Shown in pieces: positions 47,977 through 58,100 of a DNA stretch of 64,000 nt (positions are counted from its first letter, which is position 1; each line of letters opens with the position of its first letter). Source of the DNA: Rosa chinensis (taxonomy: Eukaryota; Streptophyta; Magnoliopsida; Rosales; Rosaceae). The notes below the pieces were generated by a model, which was not told the origin of the DNA, searched no databases, and worked only from the letters and a program-made list of their open reading frames with translations. The stretch is taken from assembly GCF_002994745.2 (NCBI RefSeq), contig NC_037092.1:89690398-89754397 (forward strand). Direction: 5' to 3'. Position numbers and translations under genes: made by a program.

Positions 47977-50150
47977 TAGTTGCTTACTATTAATGCTAAT
48001 TAATTATCCCATAAGTAGGGTATTTTGCTTCCATTCCATTTTCGAGTGGAACATGATGTTGTCCATTATTATGTTTAAGTGAGGCGGAACCCCTATTGGA
48101 CCGGTCTTTAGAGGCACTCTCAGTCAGTAGCTGTGCCAGTCTATGTTGTAGTGCGAGACCCACACTTTATCCCAGTGATGTCCGCTTGACTCTAGCCTCA
48201 TTGTCTAAGCCTCGATGCTTGTGGTGTTTATGCTTGATAGTATGTACACTTGCCATGTGAACTGGATTAAAAGAACTCCCCTCCACATAATGTTATTACG
48301 TTCCCGCCAAATAGTCCATACATATATGATATATAAAAAGACCTTGAAGTTGCCTGGTTAGGGAGCGAATTAAAGACCTCATAGACCCACTCTTGAATTG
48401 TGGTAGTCACATGCTCCCTAGTCCCTAGTTTCCGGGTTCAGTGGGCAATGGAACTAATAACCACAATAGCTGGGCAGTCTTTGAAGTCGAGCAAACTTCT
48501 CTCCTCCACTCCACCACAGAAAGCACATAGCTTGTCTTGTGGTTGGACCTTTCTCCCAAGTGCAACTTTAGTCTCCAAACAAAAGATATCACATTGGGAG
48601 GGATATTTGACTTCCACATATTCTGCTAGAAAACCTTAAAGGATCAGAAAGATAAGATGAAGTTGAAGCTGTACCAGTCAAATTTAAAGTTGATCGAGCA
48701 ACATGGTAAGGACTCTTGACACCGAAGTAACCTTTATTGTCAAAGTTCCATAGAACCCAGTCCTTTGCCTGCCTTATGCTCAGAGGGATCTGAGCAATAA
48801 TATATGCCTCCTCCCTGCTAAATAATTGTACCACTAACTCAGTTAACCACTCTTTGCTGTCTTCGTTAATAAGGTCTGCCACAGTCATGACCTCTGTACC
48901 CTCCATAAGTAGTGAAGACGGTTTGAAGCTATACGATAGTGGAAGCCATGGATCTCTCTATACTAGGATGCTGGCAACATCTCCCACTTGATATCGCACT
49001 CCATCCGTAAAACCTCCCGCCTGCCAGAATGCTCTGCCAAGCGTAAGATTCACACCCCACTAAGACCGCATCCAAAAAACTCGTGTGAGGAAAGTAACAT
49101 GCCTTGAGAACCAGAGTCAGTAAGGAAGAAGGATTTTGGAGAATATGCCAACCCTGTTTTGCTAAGAGAGCCAAGTTAAACAACTCCATATTCCAAAAAC
49201 GCATTCCGACTTAGAGCACAAAGTATTTATTCTAAGCCAACCAATTCATGTTTTTTCCTTACATTCTTCTTATAACCCCACCAAAAATTAGTCATGCATG
49301 AGACCATGAATTGCTTGACAAAGATATTGGGAATTACAGGGTACCTCATCACATACATTGGAATCGATTGCACCACGGATTTAGTAAGCACTTCTTTTCC
49401 AGCGATAGTAAGCGTTTTTCCCACCACCCCTTTAATTTACTCCAAACTTATAAATTTATTAATGCTTGTCCTGAAGCTAGCTCATAGTCTCCCAATATGG
49501 TCTTCAACACTACACTTCTATATCACATCGTTGAAAAAGATAAATGAGTCATTTACAAAAAATAAGTGATTAATACTAAGAGCTCTCCTATAAATTGCAA
49601 CTGCGCGCATTTAGTTGTCTTTGAGACTTGGCATGAGAGATCAATTTGGATAAACTTTCAGCACATAAAAGAAAAAGATAAGGAGAAATTGCGTCTCCCT
49701 TACGAAGGGCCCACAAAGGTATAATGGAGCCTCTTGGCTCACCGTTAACAATAAAGAAGTAAGAAACTATCTTCATGTAAACCATGATCCATTGTGCCCA
49801 TTGCTGACAAAAACCTAGCTTGAGCATTACTGCTTCTAAGAAGTCCCAATCAGCCTGATCATACATTTTACTCATGTCTAGTCTAAGGCGGCACATCATC
49901 CTACATTTTCTCTCTTTTGCTGTTTCAGAAAGTAGACGATCTCGAACTCTAACAGTGCGTTACTTGAGATCAAACATCCTGGTACGTACACATACACTGG
50001 TAGGGAGAAATAATATTTGACAATAAGCCTTTCATGAGGTTGGCCAAAACTTTTTACCCAATCTTGTAACAGATGTTATATAGGCTTATCGGTCTCAATG
50101 GCCTATAGACTTCGGTTTCTTAACCTTAGGTATCCGAGTAACATTAATCA
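47977..50150 (-). mobile_element. Degenerate LINE (L1-type) fragment, minus strand
   Basis: Frame-shifted but continuous minus-strand homology to a plant LINE ORF2. From right to left: an IPKVKKPKSIGH...KIGKKFWPT-like RT start near 50050-50130, LDMSKMYDQADWDFLEAVML and LRKGDAISPYLFLLCAESLS (49588-49899), SIPMYVMRYPVIPNIFVKQF (49227-49427), LALLAKQGWHILQN (48929-49204), and the zf-RVT region IPPNVISFVWRLKL (48425-48619), then more decayed C-terminal sequence. There are multiple stops and frameshifts; it is a dead relic. Its right end abuts an oppositely oriented LINE piece at about 50150. Confidence 0.85.
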
Positions 50151-50884
50151 TCACTCTTCTTTAGTCCAAATACCCTTCCAGAGATTTTGCACCTTCTCAG
50201 CTCTGTTATGGACATTCGATATGTTCGTAATCCGGGCTCATATCTCGGCCTTCCCACCATTTGGGGAAGATCCAAAGTTTATGCTCTTGCTTATGTTAAA
50301 GACAACATTGCCAAAAAGATATTGGGCTGGAACAATTCACATCTTTCACAAGCTGGGAAAGAGATTATGATCAAATCTATGGCAATGGCAGTTTCCGCAT
50401 ATACGATGTCAGTTTTCAAGTTTCCCACCACCTTATGTAACAAGATCAATTATGCTCTTGCTGATTTTTGGTGGGGCAGTGCCTCTTCTCCGGGAATCCA
50501 CTGGAAAAACTGGGGATCTCTGTCTCTTCCAAAATAGGAAGAGGGTATGGGGTTTCGCGGTCTAGCTGATTTTAATCTAGCCTTCTTGGCCAAACAAGGC
50601 TGGCGTATTCTCTCCACTTCGAATGCTTTGTGGGTGTCTGTTCTTAAACGTCGCTACTTTCCCCATTGTTCCTTCCTTGAAGCTACTCGGGGAACATCCC
50701 TTTCCTCAGCTTGGGCCAGCATCCTTGCAGGCCGAGCTATTCTGAGCCCGAGTTCTATTTGGTAGATTGGTTCTGGCCAATATATATATTTTTGGCGAGA
50801 CAATTGGATACAAAGGTGCCCTTCTTTCAACCTTCTCTCCCACATGCCTACCATGGCGCCTATTGTGTCAGTTAATTAGGTTAT
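50150..50884 (+). mobile_element. LINE fragment, plus strand, left part
   Basis: The frames give YVRNPGSYLGLPTIWGRSKV, WNNSHLSQAGKEIMIKSMAM, ADFWWGSASSPGIHWKNWGS and, after one stop, FRGLADFNLAFLAKQGWRIL, the region of plant LINE ORF2 just after the RT domain. It lies head-to-head with the minus-strand LINE at 47977-50150. The sequence is cut at 50884 by MULE-B and resumes at 60589. Confidence 0.85.
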
Positions 50885-50989
50885 GGGGTCGTGACCACTT
50901 ACCCAATTTTAGTTTAAAAATTGCCTACTTGCTCCACTAAGAGTTTTTTAACCCCATTTACCCAATCTAATATCTATTGACAATATTGC

Positions 50990-51560
50990 CCTCATACTCT
51001 CTCTCTCTCTCTCTGAACCACCTTCTGCCTGTCCTTCTCGTCCTCCACCGTCGACTCACGTCGCTCAAGCTTCAGCGACTCCGGGGAGGGGCTGCGGTGG
51101 TGGTAGTGACGGCAGCGGTCGGTGTCGGGGTTGGATCGACTGCGTTCTCTTCACCGGATTCTGATCGGGTTGTGGCTGTGTTGTCTTCTTCAGCCACCGG
51201 TGGTTCCTCTTCTTCTTCGATATGTGGTTCCTCTTCTTCCTATACGACTTGGATAGTTGTTGTGTCAGATTCAGTTAAGAATGCGTTTTCTTCTCTGGAT
51301 TCGGGTCGGATCAGGGATGCATCCTCCTCTTCTTCTTTCCCTGGTGGTTGCACGGTTGTTGCCTCCTGTTCTTCTTCCATCTGTGGTGGTGTTGTTGCGG
51401 CGGTCTCATCTTCTGCCATTGATCGTTTGCAGGGGGTTGGTCGGCGAACTGGCCAAAGAATGAGAGAAAGTGCATTGCAATACTGTAGCCTCATAATATT
51501 CAGCACAAGTTGTTCTAGAGCTTGCTTTCCCCGTTGGTTCTATATGATTTGCAAGTACAG
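50990..51560. other. Repetitive GC-rich interior of MULE-B, possible captured fragment
   Basis: On the minus strand this region reads as acidic, imperfectly repeated peptide (EEEEDASLIRPESREENAF and PPVAEEDNTATTRSESGEEN), i.e. a roughly 150 bp duplication. On the plus strand it reads as Ser/Val-rich. No known domain is visible. It could be a captured host exon or filler. I make no functional claim. Confidence 0.4.
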
Positions 51561-51756
51561 TAGCTTCTTTTTTGGGATAATGCTCATACACCCCGATTCT
51601 ACCAAAATACTTCCCCAAAACCCCAGCTAATTATTTCCTTTCCCTTTCACACAAGTATCTGTCTCTTTCTTTCTCACTTGCACAAACTCTCACTTTTTCT
51701 TCCAGCTGTACCCTTGTGATGTTTATATATATTTAATATTTCTGTTACGATTATGA

Positions 51757-52098
51757 AACGTGGTGGGCCCATTCTCAAAATTATTTAAACAGAAGTCTGT
51801 TAGTTTTCATCTTCCATTCAAAGATAAACAGTACGATTTACTATTCATAATTTCGATCGTTGACAGACTCGAATTAGTAGCTATCTGCAAACATACTGAA
51901 AAAGAACTGCAAACAGAAAAAGAAAAATTGAGAAAATTGAAGGCCTATAGAGATAATCTTAATAGAGAATCCCCCAACTATTGGGATATCATTTATAGAC
52001 TTCAAAATAGAATTTATAAAATAGAAGAAGAGATAGAAAATCTCTTATATGTTCTGAAAGAGGAACAAAAACCTCTTGATTACTTGAGCATTGGTTAG
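51757..52098 (+). CDS. ATG-less open frame upstream of the viral primer site
   Basis: About 113 codons from just after a TGA (51754-51756) to a stop at 52096-52098. It contains no ATG. The middle and end read as a charged coiled coil (KHTEKELQTEKEKLRKLKAY, YKIEEEIENLLYVLKEEQK), which is not random-looking. It ends 13 bp before the primer-binding site. Possible explanations are non-AUG initiation (known for RTBV ORF I within this family), a start codon on the far side of the circle junction (an ATG lies at 59763 near the right end), or loss of the start codon. Function is unknown; coiled-coil small proteins occur in several Caulimoviridae. Confidence 0.45.
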   Translation, partial: NVVGPFSKLFKQKSVSFHLPFKDKQYDLLFIISIVDRLELVAICKHTEKELQTEKEKLRKLKAYRDNLNRESPNYWDIIYRLQNRIYKIEEEIENLLYVLKEEQKPLDYLSIG

Positions 52099-52111
52099 AT
52101 CCGCACCCAAC

Positions 52112-52123
52112 TGGTATCAGAGC
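52112..52123 (+). other. tRNA-Met primer-binding site of the pararetrovirus
   Basis: TGGTATCAGAGC, the exact complement of the initiator-Met tRNA 3' end, which by convention marks position 1 of Caulimoviridae genomes. It lies 32 bp before the polyprotein start. Confidence 0.85.
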
Positions 52124-52155
52124 TTGTAAAAGGCTCAAAAGAGAACCCCTCCTTA

Positions 52156-55100
52156 ATGGGGACAATGTCTGAATTGTTATTAGAGAAAATAAATTCTCTA
52201 CTTAAATCTTCTGATGAGAAATATCAGAAGCTGTTACTAGAAGTATCTAGATGTCAGTCTATTCTAGAAAAAATACCTGCTATAATCCACCAATTAGAAA
52301 AATTGGAAAACAAAATGGATTATATCAAGGACCTTCCAAAAACGGAAGAAGAAAAACTGACGAGTGTCAGTAGAAAAATCAAAGAACAGCAAAAAACGCT
52401 GGATTCTATACTGAAGGACAAGAAATTGCCTACAGTAAAAAAGAAGACTAATGGATTCAAACCATTAGAAAAACCAGACTCAAATCATGTTCCTAATATG
52501 ATTTTTCTGGAACCATCTACTAGTCAGTCTAGTATCCGGTATGAAAACCCGGAAAAAAGAGAAATGAAGATGTTAAGCATCTTTGGGAAGAAGAAAGGAG
52601 TTCAACTCCTAAATTCTGAAGAATTTGAATACAATGAGATCGAGCATGAGGTAAAAAACTCCTCAATTCCAAAGCTAGATTTCAAACAAATTTACCGACG
52701 GGGAACATTTGACCTGATGGATAGCCATCATTTCAAAGTACTTGAATTCACAACCCCTTCAACAACAGGAGAAACAGATCTCTTGATGATCACCCCTGCT
52801 GAAGTCGCCAGAGCACAAGCAAAGCAGTACCAATTTATGCACATTGGAGCAGTCCAAGTCGGCATAAAACTGCTGGCAAGAGAAGGCATCAACTGTTCAG
52901 TCCTATGCGTCCTGCAAGACAACAGACTGACAGACTTCCAAGCTAGTCTGTTGGGAACTCTAGAAGCATCACTATGCAACCAGGTAGCATATTTCAACTG
53001 CTTCCCCAATTTTTCAACCAGCTTGAAGGATGCAGCCCACTGCCTCAGACTGAGAGTCAAGACAGACGGGATCTCAATGAAAGAAGAAATGCAAGAATTG
53101 GCAATAGTATACAGAGTATACTATAAACTGATGAGTACCACAGTAGAGCCAAAGACAAGGATCTCCAACATCCCTGGCCTCACTACTGGATTCCTCACCA
53201 GCCAAAAGAACCATTCACAGCAGATTCATAAGGTTACTTGGAATGAAGTGACTTTTCCTCTTGAATGGAAACTATCCGGTCCCAAAAAGCTACCGGAAAG
53301 AGCAAAAGCAAAGATCTATGAGAGTAGAAGAACTGGAGAAATCAGCCTCAACTTCGACGATCACAGGAAAAGTGATGTCTGTCCTGAGAACGTCAGAATA
53401 AACAGCAGTCTTCTGAGAAGAAGCTACAGCACCAGAGAAGCCGGTGTCAGTGGAACAAAACCCACTATTGAAGAACCAATATCAGAAGAAGATCTAGAAG
53501 CTGATCTATGCAGACCAGTCAACATGCTCAGAGCTGAGAAGCTCTATGCTCTTTATGAAGAAGCTGAGAATTGTGAAAATCCTGAACGATTAGAAAAACT
53601 AATCGAAGAAATAAAAGAATTCAAATTCAGAAAGACAAGAAAAGTCTTTCCTTACCAAGATATTGAAATGGAAGATGGAGAAAGCTCCAGAACTTTCATC
53701 AAAAAAGAAACAAGGGAAACAAAACTCCCATTCCAAAAAGCCCCCACGGGTAAAAAAGGAGAAAGAAATTCTCAAAGATTTGTCCCAGAAGACAATCTGC
53801 CCAGAGTTCCTATCACCAATTACGGAATCTGGTTGAATCTAGACAAGAGTCTAGACAAAAGAAAAACTATTGACCAATGGGTAGACAGCCTGATGATGGC
53901 TTCTGCACTTACCCTTGGCAAATTTGAAGCACCAGATTTGCAGGTGTACTATGAAACTACTCTCACTGGAGTGGCAAAAAAGTACTACCTATCTTTCAAA
54001 GAAACTGCCAGAGGAAGAGACTGGCTTGAAGAAATCAAAAATTCAAAGTCTCCGTATGATTTTGCAGTACCCCTGTACGATCAATTCTGTGGAGATCTCT
54101 CAAATCTGAGTGAAAAAGCCAAAGAAACGGCAAAATCAAATATCTATGCACTCAAAATCTGTGACATGAGATATTTTGAAGAATACCTGAATGAATTTCA
54201 GGAATATTACTGTACAATTGGTGAACTAGAGAATACTGATCTAGTTAATCTGTTACACAGAAAACTCCCTGAACCATGGAGAACAGCTGTAAGAGAAAGT
54301 ATAGCTGAAAAACCAATCGAAAGATTTTCAGTTGGAGGAATTGCCGACAGAATCCGGCAACTACTGAAGGAGCAATGCAAAGCCAATCTTAGAGCTAAGA
54401 TGGCCAAGAAGCAACTCAAAGGAGTTGAAAATTTCTGCTATGGAATACTAGATATGCCCACAAACTGGGGATGTCATGAATCCAAATTCCACAGAAAAAA
54501 GAAAAAAGAAAAATATTACTCTAAAAAATTCAAAAAGAGTAATCAAAAGAAGAATTGGAAGTTCAAGAGAAGTTCCAATTACAAGAAGCAACAAAAAGAA
54601 GATCCAGAAAAGAAATTCTTCAAGAAAAAGAAGAATACTCATCAGCATAAACAACCCAGCAAGAAAGCTTGCAGATGTTGGTTGTGTAAAGCTGAAGGAC
54701 ACTATGCCAATGAATGCCCAGAAAAGGGTAAAAGATCTACTAAAGCTCTAGCTCTCTTTGAAGAATATGAGCAGATAGTAGAGGTAGCAAACATAAAAGG
54801 CTACGAAATAGCTTATACTGATGATGAAGATGACGGCAGGTCAGTATACTCTGCCTGGTCTGAAGAAGAAACTTCATCAGAAGAGTCTGAGAGTGATTCT
54901 GAAGTAGAGTACTTCGAATCCAGACAAGTAAATGTTTTAAAAATCAAAAACTGGGAAGAAAGTAAGACCGAGTCCTTCATGTCTTCCTATCAGGTGAACC
55001 CTGGTTCATTCGTTTGTGACTACTGCTTTTGTCACGAAAAGAATGGCCTTCCTATGTTTTGTGAAGAGTCTAAGAAGACTTATCATAAAGAATGCTTCAT

Positions 55101-58100
55101 AGCTGAAGCAAGAAGAAAAACCAAGAATGGTCTTGTCAGCCAGCTGGTTGAACAAGAATATGAAGAGTATTTTGCCGAACAAAAGGCGAAAGAAGTAGAA
55201 ACTCTGTTCCGGGAAACCATGGAACAACCATCTTCCCCGAAAAAGGAAGAAGTCATCGATGAAGAAAAAATCGATGAGGATATTGAACTGGTTGAAATAC
55301 CAGAAAATGTTGTTGAACTGGTAAAACCACCAGAAACTGTTCAGCTCTTAGAAAGACAAGAGGCTACGGACACATGGGATCTACTTGGCCAACCTTCGGG
55401 CAAGTTTGATTACAAAGTCAGATATGATCCTCCTACCTGGTACAATAAGCCAGACAACAAAGAGGTGATCCCTACAGACTGGGATGATATAGAATCACCA
55501 AGTTCTGTTGAATCTCCTACTCAGGAAAATATTCCAGAAGAATGTAAACCGTTCATTCCGAAGGAACAGGCTCAGAAAAATGAGCCCCAGCAATCAAAGG
55601 TCGTCTCTACAAGCAGATACAGCAACTACATAGAGATTGGACTAAAATTCCCTGATCATAAAAAATATCATCTACATGCCTTTGTAGATAATGGATCGGG
55701 ATTTACTGTTGCAAAGAGATTTGCAATTCCAGACGAACTCTGGAAAGAAGATAAAAAGAAGTTAGCTACTGGTGTTACTTTTGATGGAAGCCATCTCACC
55801 ATGAAGAAAGTAGCAAAAAATGTTCATATCACCATTGGTGGAGGAACATTTCTCATTCAGCATGTTTGGAAATCTGAAAGCCAAGGATCTGATTTCTTGT
55901 TGGGAAATGATTTTATTCTCCAACAGCGGTTCATTCAGGATGAACACGCGATTGGCTTCAGAAAAGGAGAACGGGTGTTCTGGGCTGACCGCCTCACACG
56001 TGCATTCAGTGTGGTCGGTCCCGGTTTTACTGTCCATTATCAGAGATCGCCACAGAATCGTGGTGGGCTTATCCCATACAAACCCAAATTTGAGCCCATA
56101 CTCCAAATCAAACAACAAAAAGAATTGCTTGTTGAAGAATCCTCTGAAGAAGAAGAAGAAACTAGTGAAGATGAAGAAGCTAGTTTCATCCACGAGCATA
56201 ACCTCAAGCACTTTCAGAACAAGCTTGAGTCTCAACAAATTCCCACTCTTGACAAAATCAAGAAACTACTCGAGCAGAATGTGGATACGAATCCTCAAAA
56301 GTTTTGGGAAAAAGACCCAGTGGTCTGTGAATTAAGACTGCATGACATGAACGCCATCTGCCATGTCAAAGCCATTCCTCAGTATAAAGAGGAAGATCAA
56401 AAAGAATTCAGAAATGATATTGAAGATCTCCTAAAAAAGAGATTAATTCAACCTTCCATTAGCCCTCACCATGCTCCAGCATTCTACGTGAGAAATCATG
56501 CAGAGAATCTACGAGGCAAAGCTAGAATGGTTATTGACTACAGAGATGTCAATAAGAAGACTGTCAAAGACGGATATCAGATCGCTCAAGTCAGAGTATT
56601 GATCAACCAGCTCAGAGGAGCTAAAGTCTTTTCGAAATTCGATGCAAAGTCGGGTTTCTGGCAGGTCAAGATGCATCCTGAGAGTGTACCTCTCACTGCA
56701 TTTGGAACACCACAAGGTCATTACGAGTGGCTAGTAATGCCTTTTGGTCTTAAGCAAGCTCCCTCAATCTTTCAAAGAAAGATGGACAACATCTTCAAAC
56801 ATGTAGCGGAGTTCTGCGTCGTCTACATAGATGATATCCTAGTCTTCTCCAAAAACAGAGAAGAACACATGAAGCACCTCCATGAGGTAACAAAGCTGAT
56901 AGTTCAGCATGGAATCATCCTAGGTGAGAAGAAAATCTTCTTTATCCTTGATGAAGTTGATTTCCTAGGGATAAACATCAAGAATGGAGTCATAAAGCTC
57001 CAACCTCACATTCTTGAAAAAATCTGGAAGTTCCCAGATAAGATTCCTGATGCTAAGAGTCTAGAGAGATTCCTTGGTGTCGTAAATTATGGGAGAGATT
57101 TCATCCCTAGAATCTCAGGGTTAACAGCAATGTTATCCCCCAAGACAAGTTCCAAGAAAAAATGGAACTTCACAGAAGATGATGAAAAGATCGTAAAGCA
57201 GATAAAAAATCTCTGCAAGAACCTCCCTCCTCTCCAACAACCAGAAGAGAATGATGAAATCATCCTCCAGACAGATGCGAGCGATAATTACTGGTCCGGT
57301 GTTGTTTTGGCAAAAGCGCCTGGAACCAACATTGAAAAAATCTGCAAATTTTGTAGTGGCAAGTTCAGCCCTGCAGAACTAAATTATCCCACAGGGGAAA
57401 AAGAAATTTTAGCTGTCAAAAAAACAATTTTAAATTCTCCAGCCTTTCTCGGAAAACCCTTTACTGTCCGCACCGATTGTGCTAGAGTAAAGAATTTTAA
57501 AAATTTTAAACTTGACAAAGCTGCTGATAGAGGAAGATTAGCAAACTGGCAATTGTTTCTTAATCAATATGATTATACTGTTGAATTAATTGCAGGAAAC
57601 AAGAACTATCTTCCAGACGCATTGACCAGAGAAATGGCAATGTTCAGCCAAAGAGAAGACGACGAAGGTCGTAATCCCAGAAGCAGAAGGACTGGGAAAG
57701 AACATGAACCTGAAGAGGATCCTAAAGAAACCAAAGAAAAAATTCTTAAAAGGTTTCTGCTAAGTCCAAAAGGCTTGGCTACAACTGATCAATCCCAGGG
57801 TAAAGGATTGGCTAGCCCGTCTCAAACGGCAGACGGTAAAGGCTCATCAAGACCGTTGATGGCTGCTGCTTTGCCAAAAAGCAGACCAACTCCTACTGGA
57901 GTTCTAAATGTTTTTAATTATGAATTAAGAACTTTTGATACTCCTGTGTTCAGAACAGGTAGGAGACTGGCTTATCACCAGAAGGCAATCCTGGACAATC
58001 TTTTATTTGCCTTTCAAGAAAGAAGCAGTGGTCTTATGTTCCCAGCTCTCTTTGCTTTAGCTGAAGAACTTTATGAAAATGCAAGACCACAAACTGATGA

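Noticed and set aside
50977..51630. 217-codon Ser/Val-rich plus frame
   Set aside because: Low-complexity translation of imperfect repeats inside MULE-B; no domain, signal or splice evidence.
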